Positions 47,814 to 56,364 of a DNA stretch of 64,000 nt are shown here, piece after piece. The position numbers and the translations under genes were made by a program. How positions within the stretch are numbered: the first letter of the stretch is position 1; each line of letters opens with the position of its first letter. This DNA comes from Oscillospiraceae bacterium (lineage in GTDB: Bacteria > Bacillota > Clostridia > Oscillospirales > Oscillospiraceae), in contig WRMH01000007.1 in the NCBI GenBank assembly GCA_009777235.1, positions 1-64,000 on the forward strand, written 5' to 3'. Below the pieces are notes generated by a model, which did no database searches, was not told the origin of the DNA, and saw only the letters and a program-made list of their open reading frames with translations.

Positions 47814-47850
47814 GCGGTTCGGGCAATATATTACTGCCCGGTTATTTTTT
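47814..47850 (+). terminator. orphan plus-strand terminator-like hairpin
   Basis: CGGGCA (47820-47825) and TGCCCG (47835-47840) flank a loop of nine bases, followed by GTTATTTTTT. No plus-strand gene lies before it. On the minus strand it lies between tRNA-Leu and the giant gene and lacks a T tract. Confidence 0.4.
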
Positions 47851-47953
47851 AAATGGAGCACTGACCCTTAAGGAGGTCTGAAGGCTGCGACGGAGAGGGT
47901 GTCGCCGCCTGAAAAAACGTGAAAAATGTTGCAATCACAGGGGTTGTTGCTGT

Positions 47954-48041
47954 TGGTGCGCGGAGCGGGACTTGAACCCGCACGTCCATATCGGACACTA
48001 GAACCTGAATCTAGCGAGTCTGCCAATTCCACCACCCGCGC
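47954..48041 (-). tRNA. tRNA-Leu (anticodon CAG)
   Basis: The minus strand folds as a class II tRNA: acceptor GCGCGGG / CCCGCGC-like pairing with GCTCCGCGC at the 3' end, anticodon arm CTAGA-TTCAGGT-TCTAG with anticodon CAG, a long variable arm GTCCGATATGGAC, and T arm GCGGGTTCAAGTCCCGC. The 3' ACCA is encoded. The long variable arm and CAG anticodon identify leucine. Confidence 0.93.
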
Positions 48042-48052
48042 AAAACCGCCTA

Positions 48053-48082
48053 AGTATAGCACAAAACCCCGCCCTTTGTCAA
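48053..48082 (-). promoter_or_regulatory. promoter of tRNA-Leu
   Basis: On the minus strand consensus TTGACA (48077-48082), an 18-base spacer and TATACT (48053-48058), just upstream of the mature 5' end at 48041. Confidence 0.7.
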
Positions 48083-48141
48083 GCAGAAATCCGGGCGGTG
48101 GGAGTAAAACGGGAGGGTGTGGGAGGAAGAGTAATTGAGGC

Positions 48142-48170
48142 TTTCACTAAACCGCAAAATCTGATATACT
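48142..48170 (+). promoter_or_regulatory. promoter of a tiny peptide gene
   Basis: TTTCAC (48142-48147), 17 bases and TATACT (48165-48170), followed by a leader of about 40 bases, the hairpin at 48186-48207, the small frame 48217-48312 and a terminator. Confidence 0.5.
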
Positions 48171-48185
48171 TTCGGCGTTGTCGTT

Positions 48186-48207
48186 CCCGTTCTGGAAACA
48201 GAAAGGG
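48186..48207 (+). promoter_or_regulatory. hairpin overlapping the Shine-Dalgarno of the tiny peptide
   Basis: CCC-G-TTCTG-GAAA-CAGAA-A-GGG: a five-bp stem with GAAA tetraloop extended by CCC/GGG, where the GGG is part of the GGGGGG ribosome-site tract (48205-48211). The arrangement matches the one at 197-210 in front of the other small membrane peptide. Confidence 0.45.
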
Positions 48208-48216
48208 GGGGTTCAT

Positions 48217-48312
48217 ATCGGTATCTGCACGTTTCTTTTTTCCGTCATGGCAAGCGTGGTTGCCTACTACGTTTGCAAGTGGTTAGACGGAAACGACCGT
48301 AGCGACGACTAA
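48217..48312 (+). CDS. tiny hydrophobic peptide, type I toxin-like
   Basis: The frame reads GICTFLFSVMASVVAYYVCKWLDG followed by NDRSDD and a stop at 48310-48312 (shown here as two pieces). This is a single hydrophobic span with a Cys-Lys-Trp-Leu-Asp junction and a charged tail, like very short peptides that I believe are widespread but mostly unannotated in Clostridia. It has a promoter, a GGGGGG ribosome site and a strong terminator of its own. The start is uncertain: at the right spacing only ATC (48217) is available, while the first in-frame ATG (48247) would cut the span to 21 residues. A mutated start codon is possible. Function not established. Confidence 0.45.
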   Translation: MGICTFLFSVMASVVAYYVCKWLDGNDRSDD

Positions 48313-48313
48313 C

Positions 48314-48358
48314 CCAAAGAAAGACCCGGGAGCCTAACCCCGGGTCTTTCGCCTTTGG
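48314..48358 (+). terminator. strong hairpin terminator of the tiny peptide gene
   Basis: GAAAGACCCGGG (48319-48330) pairs perfectly with CCCGGGTCTTTC (48339-48350), with CCAAAG/CTTTGG extending the stem across a short bulge. It lies directly after the stop at 48312. The stretch 48359-48516 shows nothing further. Confidence 0.7.
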
Positions 48359-48516
48359 ATTCAAGTATCAATCTGCACATTTCATGATGACATGACTATA
48401 CTACAGATGAAAAAACTTGTCAAGCACTTTATTTATCTTTTGTGTCAGCATATCAAAGAGCCGTTGAGCAAAAGGGTCTGTCGTATAACAATTGCGGGAA
48501 ATCGGCGGGGGTCGTA

Positions 48517-48545
48517 TTGACAACGGGGCCAGGTTCATTTAGAAT
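48517..48545 (+). promoter_or_regulatory. promoter of the DUF1846 gene
   Basis: TTGACA (48517-48522), 17 bases, TAGAAT (48540-48545). Since transcription starts downstream of 48550, the ATG at 48546 cannot be the start, which supports the GTG at 48579. Confidence 0.7.
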
Positions 48546-48578
48546 ATGCACAGATTAAAGAAGCGTAGGAGTGATTTT

Positions 48579-50069
48579 GTGTATTCTATCGGGTTTGATA
48601 TAGACAAATATTTAGAGAGTCAATCAAAAAAGATACTGGAACGTATAGAAATGTTTGAAAACAAACTCTATCTTGAGTTTGGCGGAAAGCTCCTAAACGA
48701 TTACCACGCGGCCCGCATACTGCCGGGATATATGCCGGACATTAAGGTGAAACTGCTAAAAACGCTCGCCGACAATGCGGAAATAGTCATAGTTATCAAT
48801 GCCTCAAACATTGACTCAAACAAGGAAATCGGCGATACAGGCATATTTTATGACGGAGACGTGCTGCGCCTCATTGACGAGCTTAGAAAAGAAAACTTAT
48901 ATGTCGGCAGTGTTGTCATAAGCCACTATTTGGGACAACCTGCCGCCGTCACTTTTAAGGAATATCTCGAGGGGCTTGGCATAAAGGTTTACATAATACA
49001 CTATATCCCCAATGCCGATTACCCGGCAAACGTACAGCTCATACTCAGCGACAAAGGCTACGGAAACAACGATTATGTTGTGACGTCAAGGCCGCTCGTT
49101 GTTGTAACGGCGCCGGGTCCGGGCAGCGGAAAGATGGCAACCTGCCTTTCGCAGCTCTATCATGAGAACAAACGGGGCGTCAAGGCCGGGTATGCCAAAT
49201 TTGAAACATTCCCGGTATGGAATCTCCCGATAAAACACATGGTAAACCTTGCCTATGAAGCGGCAACGGCGGATTTGAACGACGTCAACATGATTGACCC
49301 GTTCCATTTAGAGGCTTACAATGTTTCGGCGGTAAACTACAACAGGGATATTGAGGTTTTCCCGATACTGAACGCAATGTTTACGCGAATATGGGGCGAC
49401 AGCCCATACAGCTCCCCGACGGATATGGGCGTCAACATGGTGGGTTTTTGCATTGACGACGAAATATGCGCAAGAGCCTCGCGCCAAGAGATAATCAGAC
49501 GCTATTTTAACACGCAACTTGATTATGCCAGAGGAAAAGTGCAAAAATCGGCACTGTCTAAGATTGAGCTTCTAATGAACAATACGGGCATTTCGCCCAA
49601 CGAAAGACCCCCCGTGCTTGCCGCGCTAAAAAAAGCCGCGCTCACGGACAGCCCTTGTGTGGCAATAGAGCTGCCCGACGGCACGTTCATAACGGGAAAA
49701 ACGTCATCGCTGCTCGGCGCGTCGTCGGCGGCGCTCCTCAACGCGCTAAAGCATTTGGCAAACGTCAGCGACGATACCTTGCTCATCTCGCCAAAAGAGA
49801 TCGAGCCTATAGGCAAGCTGAAAGTCGGCTATCTCGGCAATGAGAACCCGCGCCTGCAAACGGACGAAGTGCTTTTGGCTCTTGCGATCAACGCGGCGGC
49901 CAACAAAACAGCCGAGCTTGTTTTGCAGCAGCTTCCCAAGCTCAGAAAATCTGAGGCACATTCGAGCGTGATTTTATCGCATATAGATATAGCCGTGTTC
50001 CGGCAGCTTGGCGTAAACGTGACATGCGAGCCAGTATTTCAAAACAAGCGGCTGTTTCAAAAAAATTAG
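48579..50069 (+). CDS. DUF1846 domain-containing protein
   Basis: A 496-residue member of the DUF1846 family, about the family's usual length. The N-terminus (IGFDIDKYLESQSKKILERI, then LYLEFGGKLLNDYHAARILPG) is strongly conserved; a P-loop-like PGPGSGKMATCLSQLYH lies near residue 180. The function is not established. The start GTG 48579 has AGGAG at 48567-48571 and lies after the promoter's transcription start. The gene ends five bases before a family G repeat. Confidence 0.85.
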   Translation: MYSIGFDIDKYLESQSKKILERIEMFENKLYLEFGGKLLNDYHAARILPGYMPDIKVKLLKTLADNAEIVIVINASNIDSNKEIGDTGIFYDGDVLRLIDELRKENLYVGSVVISHYLGQPAAVTFKEYLEGLGIKVYIIHYIPNADYPANVQLILSDKGYGNNDYVVTSRPLVVVTAPGPGSGKMATCLSQLYHENKRGVKAGYAKFETFPVWNLPIKHMVNLAYEAATADLNDVNMIDPFHLEAYNVSAVNYNRDIEVFPILNAMFTRIWGDSPYSSPTDMGVNMVGFCIDDEICARASRQEIIRRYFNTQLDYARGKVQKSALSKIELLMNNTGISPNERPPVLAALKKAALTDSPCVAIELPDGTFITGKTSSLLGASSAALLNALKHLANVSDDTLLISPKEIEPIGKLKVGYLGNENPRLQTDEVLLALAINAAANKTAELVLQQLPKLRKSEAHSSVILSHIDIAVFRQLGVNVTCEPVFQNKRLFQKN

Positions 50070-50073
50070 CATA

Positions 50074-50235
50074 AGGCAACCTCCAAAAACCCTATCGCGG
50101 CAATCTACCTGTGCTTTTTTCGCCATACTTCGTTAAATTTCCTTGAAATAAAGCAATTATTCCTGCGAAAATTTGCCTCGTATGGCAAAAAAATCACTTG
50201 GTATCTTGCTCGCTCAGGGTTTCCGGAGGTTGCCT
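50074..50235. repeat. 162-bp element with GGCAACCTCC ends (family G), copy 1
   Basis: AGGCAACCTCCAAAAACCCT at the left and AGGGTTTCCGGAGGTTGCCT at the right are inverted repeats. The interior (GTGCTTTTTTCGCCATACTT, CGTTAAATTTCCTTGAAA, AATCACTTGGTATCTTGCTC) is about 80 percent identical by eye to 58342-58520. No coding capacity is seen. It lies between the DUF1846 gene and the convergent PpiC gene. Confidence 0.75.
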
Positions 50236-50257
50236 GTTGACCGCGGCGGCGCGAACC

Positions 50258-51436
50258 CTACTGCTCGCGCCAAGCGAAGATTTCAGAAAAATCAATCGAC
50301 TCAAACTGTGAAGAAAACTCAAAAGTGACGGCGTTTCGCCACTCATAGGCCAATTCGTCAAAGTCTACGAGAGCGACGTATTCGCGCAGCGTGTAATATT
50401 CGCCCATCGAGGCGAGGCCGGCCGGTATGCTGTCATAATTTATAGGCAGCCTGAGTATTATATGAAATCCGTACGAGGTCTCAACAATGCCGCTGATTTC
50501 ACCGGCGTTCAGATTTGAGCACGCTTCGGAAAACTCGGGAACCATATCTTCAAACACGAACAAATAACCGTCAGGAAAGCTAAAGCTGCCGGGGTCTTCG
50601 CTATATTCCGCAACAAGCTCCGAAAAATAATCAACAAAATCATCATCGTTTTCGCGGTCTTTGAGAAGAGCCAAAATAGCTTCGCTATCTTCCAAAGCGT
50701 GTTCGTTTTCCACGCCGTCGGATATATGGCTGACCAATATGTGTTTGGCCTGCATGAAGCCTTCCCGCTCGGCAAATTCCGCTATAGAATCATCAGACAA
50801 GCCCATGAGGTCTTCCCCATAAAGATGCGTCAGCAGCAAATCGGGGAGCATGGCCAATTTTGCGAATTCAATATATGCTTCGACGCTCATAAAACCGTTG
50901 TCGTGCAGCACCTGCTCAAAAACTTCCACACCTCCGTAATCCGCGATCATCTCGTCAATTTCCGCGAGAAAATCGTCAAGCGACTGGGAGTTTTGGTCAA
51001 GGCCCAGCAACTTTGCGCCATATGCGTAAGACAGCAGCGACAAAGCCGGCTCAACGGCGGCCTCCAAGATTAAATCCGCAAATGTAGTTTCGGGAAGATA
51101 TTCTTCCGACCAATCTACACCATCGGGGAAATAATACAGCACACCGGAGATTTCGCGAAACAAAAACAGATATAGCTCAGACCAAGTAACGAAAACGCCG
51201 TCGGCGGAGATCATCACCGTATCGGGCGCAAAGAAGCTGCGGGCAAAATCAAAGTCTATGCCGCCTGTATTTGAGGGGTCTAAATCACCGCCCGCGCCGG
51301 GGCTGTTTTCGCCGCCCGGCGATTCGCTCTCTAACGGGTCGCCGTTCGGGTCGGTATCTGCGCCGGAACAACCGGAAACTATGGCAAAAAGGAGCAAAAA
51401 GCATAGGGGTAAAGCAAGCAATTTCTTAATATTCAT
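50258..51436 (-). CDS. PpiC/PrsA-like peptidyl-prolyl isomerase lipoprotein
   Basis: A 392-residue exported foldase. The lipobox IVSGC places the lipid-bearing Cys at 23, followed by a Gly/Ser/Pro linker. The N-terminal helical chaperone part precedes a rotamase (PpiC) domain at about 225-335 with MQAKHILVSHI, a Phe-rich strand and YGFHIILRL. Such proteins assist folding of secreted proteins, fitting the surface proteins encoded nearby. It lies 22 bases downstream of mfd on the same strand. Confidence 0.88.
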   Translation of the reverse strand: MNIKKLLALPLCFLLLFAIVSGCSGADTDPNGDPLESESPGGENSPGAGGDLDPSNTGGIDFDFARSFFAPDTVMISADGVFVTWSELYLFLFREISGVLYYFPDGVDWSEEYLPETTFADLILEAAVEPALSLLSYAYGAKLLGLDQNSQSLDDFLAEIDEMIADYGGVEVFEQVLHDNGFMSVEAYIEFAKLAMLPDLLLTHLYGEDLMGLSDDSIAEFAEREGFMQAKHILVSHISDGVENEHALEDSEAILALLKDRENDDDFVDYFSELVAEYSEDPGSFSFPDGYLFVFEDMVPEFSEACSNLNAGEISGIVETSYGFHIILRLPINYDSIPAGLASMGEYYTLREYVALVDFDELAYEWRNAVTFEFSSQFESIDFSEIFAWREQ

Positions 51437-51458
51437 TTGGGAATCCTTTCTTTTACGG

Positions 51459-54400
51459 CTATGCGGAGACTGTGGCGGCGTCGGATTTTTTTACGCTGCC
51501 GGTAGCATACGCATAGCCTCTGACGAACTTTAGTGCCTCATCTACAACGCCGACTCCGCCTTTTAGCCTAAGAGCGACCGCAGGGTCTGTGCCGGCGAGA
51601 ACTTTAACGCGCCCGGTATAATCGGGGAGAGAATACAGCGCGGAAACGCTTTCCATGTTAAACTCCGCGAGCTTGAAGTTGAGCCAGTTTTCTTTTTGGC
51701 ATATCTCCGTAATGCCAAGCGCGGATGCTTCGCTGCGAAGCATGGCGACAGAAGTCAAAACAAGAACTTGAGGGGGCGGGTCACCGTATCTGTCAACAAG
51801 CTCCGATATGATGTCTTCGGAGTCTTCAAGGGTGCGTATCAAGGCAATGCGCCGATAGAAATCCATCCTTTGCTGAGCTGACGGTATATATGTGTCGGGT
51901 ATACCGGCGGACACGCTCAAATCTGCCGTGCAGTCCACGCGGCTTGTCGGGGTTTCGCCTTTTTCTTCCAAAACGGCCTCTTCCAAAAGCCGAAGATACA
52001 TATCGTACCCGACGCTTATCATATGCCCGGACTGTTCGGCGCCGAGCAAGGTTCCGGCTCCGCGTATCTCCAAGTCGCGCATGGCAATTTTGAAGCCCGA
52101 ATTAAATTCGGCAAATTCGCTGATTGCAGACAAACGCTTTTCCGCAATTTCAGTGAGAGATTTGCCGCGCCTAAAAGTCAGATAGGCATATGCCCTGCGG
52201 GGAGAACGCCCAACCCGTCCGCGTATTTGATGAAGCTGCGCAAGCCCGAGCCTGTCGGCGTCCTCAACTATCAGCGTGTTGACGTTTGGTATATCAATGC
52301 CCGATTCAATGATCGTTGTGCAGACCAAGACATCAACCTCTCCGGCGACCATCTGCTGCATCACCTCGCTAAGGTTGTCCTCGTCCATTCTGCCGTGAGC
52401 GACGGCAAAACGGAGGCCGGGAAGCATTTCGGAAAGATACCCGGCAACCATGTCAATATTTTCAATGCGATTGTGCAGATAATATACTTGCCCGCCGCGT
52501 GAGATTTCCCTGCGGATAGCGTCGCAGATAACGTCGTTGTCATGCTCCATCACATATGTCTGAACGGGGCGGCGGCTTTGCGGAGGCTCTTCAATGGTGG
52601 ACATATCGCGAATCCCGGACAAAGCCATGTTTAACGTGCGGGGGATTGGGGTTGCAGAAAGGGTGAGCACGTCAACTTGTTTGGCGAGCGATTTAAGAAG
52701 CTCTTTGTGGGCGACGCCAAATCGCTGTTCTTCGTCAACGACGAGCAGTCCGAGCTTTTTAAATTTGATGTCTTTTTGAAGAAGCCTGTGCGTGCCGATA
52801 ACAAAATCAACGCTGCCGGCCTCTATATCGCGAAGCGCTCTTTTTATCTGAGCGGGGCTCTTAAAGCGGCTGAGCACCTCTATATTGACGGGGTAGCCCG
52901 CAAAACGCCGCGAGGACGTGACATAATGCTGCTCGGCAAGAACGGTTGTCGGCACGAGTATTGCCGCTTGATGTCCGTCCAACACGCATTTCATGACGGC
53001 GCGAAGAGCAACCTCCGTTTTGCCATAGCCGACGTCGCCGCACAGCAAACGATCCATCGGCATAGGTTTTTCCATGTCGGCCTTTATTTCGGCGGTGCTG
53101 ACGAGTTGGTCATCTGTCTCTTGATAGCCAAACTTATCCTCAAACTCCGTTTGCCACGCCGCATCTTGAGAAAAGGCGTGACCGGGGGTGCGCTGGCGGG
53201 CGGCATAGAGTTTGATTAGCTCGCGGGCCATCTCTCTGGCTGCTTTTTTTGCGCGGGACTTCGTTTTTGCCCATTCTGTTCCGCCAAGTTTGGATAGCTT
53301 CATGGGGGCGGCCTCATGCCCGACCCCTATATATTTTGCGACCATGTCAAGCTGGGTGGACGGCACATATAATGTGTCTGTGCCGGCGTATGCTATTTTA
53401 ATGTAGTCTTTATGGACGTCGCCGACGCGCATTTTGGTAAAACCGACAAAACGCCCAATCCCGTGTTGGTCGTGAACGACGATATCTCCCGGCGAAAGAT
53501 CGGAAAAGCTCTGCAACCGTTCACGGTTTGAAGATTCTCTTGATTTTTTAACGCGGCGCGGCGCGGACTGCAACACAATTTGCCCCTCGGTCACCACGGC
53601 AAGACGAAGCGAGGGATACTCCATGCCCGCGGAAAGCTCTCCGACGGCTATGGTGCACCCCTTTTTCTCCGGCATTGTTTGAAGCGTGCTGTCTAAAGCG
53701 GAAGCTATGCCGCGTTCCGCAAGGTATTCGCGAAGGCGCGTACATCTGCGCTTGTCCTGGCAAAGAATGACGACCCTATATCCTGAGGAAAGATAGTGAG
53801 AAACCTCCGACGCGGCGGTTTCCAGACTTCCGCCGTAAGACGGGAGGCGTTTTGAGTCTATGTTTAGCGTCCGGCGCGGGGTGATGGGATAGCGGTTGCT
53901 CGCAAAGCTGTCGGTCATTATCACGGGGTATTTGTCCATTTGGAGCAAAAAGCCTTCCCAGTCTTCGGAAAATCGCACAAACCCGCTTTCGATGACGCCC
54001 GCCTCAAGCATGGAGAGGGCGTCCATTGCGAGTGCTTTCAGATAGCCGTCGGCGCGTTCTTTCACGCGCAAAGGATCGCTGATCACGACAACGGCGTCTG
54101 ACGGAAGATAATCCAAAGCCGTTGACATTGGGGAGATAAGCTCAAAATATTTGTCGGCGGCAGGAAATCCACGCCTTTCGCTCAGTCTGTCTATATCGGT
54201 GCTCAAATTGCTGAGGAGAGCGGGGTTTATTGAGCGGCGCTTTTCCAACTTTTCAAAATAGTTCTTTAACGTGTTTACAAGCCCGTCAACGCCCTTGCCG
54301 TCCGGGCTGTTGTAGAGAGAGGGCAAGGCTTCGGCGACGGGGGCTATGCGAGCCTGATTTAGGGTATCAACTCTGCGTTGGGTGCCGACGTCAAACAAAC

Positions 54401-55010
54401 TTATGGAATCGAGCACATCTCCAAAAAACTCACACCGGACGGGTTCTTCGTAAACAGGGGAGAAGAAGTCGAGAATACCGCCGCGAAGGGCAAATTGCCC
54501 GCGCCCCTCGACCTGCTCCGTGCGGCTGTAACCGCAAAGGATTAGCCGGGAAGCAAGACGGTCAAGGCTATATTCGCTGCCGGTTTTTAAGGTGAGTGAA
54601 GCGCTCGACAGCTGCTCGGGAGACAAGGTGCGCTGCAAAGCCCCACTTACGGACATTACGACAATCGGAGCCTGCTTTTCGCACATGGCAGAGAGCGTGG
54701 CGATTCTGGCTTGCTCGCCCTGCCGGGAAACAACCTCCGCGTTATGGAAGGTAAACTCTCTGACGGTCAGAGTCAGAGCCTGCTCCATGGCAAAGGCGGC
54801 AATGTCGCGGGAGAGGCGTTCGGCTTCGTCTTCCGCCGAACAAATAACGACGACCGGCCGCATTGAGGCGGCGCGAATACCCGCGATTACGTGGGCGCGG
54901 TGAATGTCGGACAGCCCTGACATTACGGCAGGGCAAGCTCCGGCCTCAATACTTGAAACAAGTTTCCTAAAGCCGGGGTCTTCTGTGAGTGACTTAGTTA
55001 ACGATAGCAT
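51459..55010 (-). CDS. mfd: transcription-repair coupling factor Mfd
   Basis: Mfd displaces stalled RNA polymerase and recruits UvrA. The 1183 residues show the N-terminal UvrB-like module, the RNAP-interaction domain (DIVVHDQHGIGRF), the RecG-like helicase core with Walker A CGDVGYGKTEVALRA (about 650-665) and DEEQRFG (about 758), and a C-terminal domain ending SDAATVSA. Length is normal. The start at 55010 has AGGAGG upstream (AGGAGGTTTAAATG). A parS site lies just upstream, between mfd and rsmG. Confidence 0.96.
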   Translation of the reverse strand: MLSLTKSLTEDPGFRKLVSSIEAGACPAVMSGLSDIHRAHVIAGIRAASMRPVVVICSAEDEAERLSRDIAAFAMEQALTLTVREFTFHNAEVVSRQGEQARIATLSAMCEKQAPIVVMSVSGALQRTLSPEQLSSASLTLKTGSEYSLDRLASRLILCGYSRTEQVEGRGQFALRGGILDFFSPVYEEPVRCEFFGDVLDSISLFDVGTQRRVDTLNQARIAPVAEALPSLYNSPDGKGVDGLVNTLKNYFEKLEKRRSINPALLSNLSTDIDRLSERRGFPAADKYFELISPMSTALDYLPSDAVVVISDPLRVKERADGYLKALAMDALSMLEAGVIESGFVRFSEDWEGFLLQMDKYPVIMTDSFASNRYPITPRRTLNIDSKRLPSYGGSLETAASEVSHYLSSGYRVVILCQDKRRCTRLREYLAERGIASALDSTLQTMPEKKGCTIAVGELSAGMEYPSLRLAVVTEGQIVLQSAPRRVKKSRESSNRERLQSFSDLSPGDIVVHDQHGIGRFVGFTKMRVGDVHKDYIKIAYAGTDTLYVPSTQLDMVAKYIGVGHEAAPMKLSKLGGTEWAKTKSRAKKAAREMARELIKLYAARQRTPGHAFSQDAAWQTEFEDKFGYQETDDQLVSTAEIKADMEKPMPMDRLLCGDVGYGKTEVALRAVMKCVLDGHQAAILVPTTVLAEQHYVTSSRRFAGYPVNIEVLSRFKSPAQIKRALRDIEAGSVDFVIGTHRLLQKDIKFKKLGLLVVDEEQRFGVAHKELLKSLAKQVDVLTLSATPIPRTLNMALSGIRDMSTIEEPPQSRRPVQTYVMEHDNDVICDAIRREISRGGQVYYLHNRIENIDMVAGYLSEMLPGLRFAVAHGRMDEDNLSEVMQQMVAGEVDVLVCTTIIESGIDIPNVNTLIVEDADRLGLAQLHQIRGRVGRSPRRAYAYLTFRRGKSLTEIAEKRLSAISEFAEFNSGFKIAMRDLEIRGAGTLLGAEQSGHMISVGYDMYLRLLEEAVLEEKGETPTSRVDCTADLSVSAGIPDTYIPSAQQRMDFYRRIALIRTLEDSEDIISELVDRYGDPPPQVLVLTSVAMLRSEASALGITEICQKENWLNFKLAEFNMESVSALYSLPDYTGRVKVLAGTDPAVALRLKGGVGVVDEALKFVRGYAYATGSVKKSDAATVSA

Positions 55011-55050
55011 TTAAACCTCCTGGCGGAGTTTTGCAAAAAATACAACAGAA

Positions 55051-55066
55051 TGTTTCACGTGAAACA
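55051..55066. other. parS centromere site
   Basis: TGTTTCACGTGAAACA is the exact 16-bp palindromic ParB-binding consensus of Bacillus. It lies in the gap between mfd and rsmG, about 5 kb from parB and 31 kb from oriC. It is the only perfect copy I found in the window. Confidence 0.93.
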
Positions 55067-55092
55067 ATTAGACGCTATATGTTGTGAGAAAC

Positions 55093-55824
55093 TTATAAGG
55101 GAGCCTTTCGCAATTTCGCAAATTTGCGAGGATAACCATCTGGCGTTGCCGTCTTTTTGCGGACAAGGACGGCGCGGTGGGTTATATCCGTACCCGGGAT
55201 CAAATAATCAAAGATTTTATAAAGCTCTCCGCCCAACAGATTAATAGCGTTTTGCGCCGCTTCGATCTCGCCGTCAGACCGGACGCTCTTCATCGCTACA
55301 AACAGCCCTCCGACTTGCACAAAAGGGAGACACAGTTCGCACAAAATGTTTAGCTTTGCGACGGCGCGGGAAACGCATATATCAAAACTGTCGCGCATAC
55401 TTAAGTCGTGTGAGGCGATTTCGGCTCTGGCGTGAACGCAGGTCGCGCTGATTTTCAACCGGGCGCAAAGCTCCGACAGAAAATCCGTTTTCTTTCGCGC
55501 CGCGTCAAGGACGGTCAGAGAAATGGTGGGAAGTGCGAGCTTTAGCGGTATTCCGGGAAAGCCCGCGCCGCTGCCTATGTCTATGACCGTTGCGTTGTCA
55601 AAAAGGGTCTCGCCCTCGCCGCCGATGCAAAGCAATGCCAAAGAGTCTAAAAAATGCAGGCGCGCAATTTCCTCCGCGTCGGATATTGCGGTAAGGTTTG
55701 TGTGACGGCCGTGCAGGGAAAGAAAGTCGGCATACGCTTCAAACGCCGCCCCGACTGCGGGCGGCAGCTCGATATTCAGCTCTTTTGCGCCTTGCTCTAT
55801 GATTTGAAGTATCACGTCGCTCAT
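55093..55824 (-). CDS. rsmG: 16S rRNA (guanine-N7)-methyltransferase RsmG
   Basis: Methylates G527 of 16S rRNA with SAM. The 243-residue protein has the SAM loop IDIGSGAGFPGIPLKLA (about 90-106), LHFLDSLALL before it and ICVSRAVAKLNILCEL after it, all family-typical. In Firmicutes it often sits next to parA/parB; here serS, mscL and accessory genes lie between. The next 540 bases up to 56364 contain one family P palindrome and a promoter, and otherwise nothing. Confidence 0.95.
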   Translation of the reverse strand: MSDVILQIIEQGAKELNIELPPAVGAAFEAYADFLSLHGRHTNLTAISDAEEIARLHFLDSLALLCIGGEGETLFDNATVIDIGSGAGFPGIPLKLALPTISLTVLDAARKKTDFLSELCARLKISATCVHARAEIASHDLSMRDSFDICVSRAVAKLNILCELCLPFVQVGGLFVAMKSVRSDGEIEAAQNAINLLGGELYKIFDYLIPGTDITHRAVLVRKKTATPDGYPRKFAKLRKAPL

Positions 55825-55967
55825 TACGGGTGCTATTATTGCACACTCTTAACAAAAAAGCAAGCAAAAATTAAAAAAGTTGTGAAAGCGGGGTGACGGG
55901 GGCGGGAAAGAGGGGTTTTATTATGTTATTTTTATGTCAAATATAAACCTGACTCTTATTTCTAGCA

Positions 55968-56066
55968 GGTCATAAAATCATTCCTCCCCGATCAGCCCAG
56001 TCATCCGTGCGCAAACGATCGGACGCTCCGCGTCCATGCTCCGCTCTCGGAATGATTTTTATGACC
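55968..56066. repeat. 100-bp palindromic element (family P), copy D
   Basis: GGTCATAAAATCATTCC to GGAATGATTTTTATGACC with the standard interior. Flanks GCA and TGC are complementary, extending the palindrome by three bases. It lies alone in the 55825-56364 gap. Confidence 0.8.
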
Positions 56067-56270
56067 TGCCTATAGAGGCTATTGGTTTTTTCGATGGCGG
56101 CAGACGGGTTTCTCGCGAAAAAACGCGCAGATATTCGAAGTTTCGCAAAATCCGGTGATGCTAAAAATTGCGGCAACCTTAGAGCAGCTCGAAGGATTTT
56201 ATGGGTTTTTCATATGCTCAAAAACAGAAAACCGTTGCGCCGCAAGGCAAAAATTTTATAAAAAGAGCCC

Positions 56271-56301
56271 TTGACATTAAAGCCGCTATAAGGTGTATGC
56301 T
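56271..56301 (+). promoter_or_regulatory. candidate promoter of the 56365 lipoprotein gene
   Basis: TTGACA (56271-56276) with a 19-base spacer to TATGCT (56296-56301). The spacing is long, so moderate confidence. Confidence 0.4.
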
Positions 56302-56364
56302 AAACGGACGTTACTAAAGGCAACCGCCCAAAACACCAAGACGGAGAAAGGATTGTATAAAACT

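Noticed and set aside
48546-48578. ATG 48546 as start of the DUF1846 protein
   Set aside because: It directly adjoins the -10 element, so it would not be in the transcript; GTG 48579 has AGGAG and fits the family N-terminus.
55970-56176. Open frame on the minus strand over family P copy D
   Set aside because: Most of it translates the palindromic element, and similar peptides appear at the other copies, so it is a repeat artefact.
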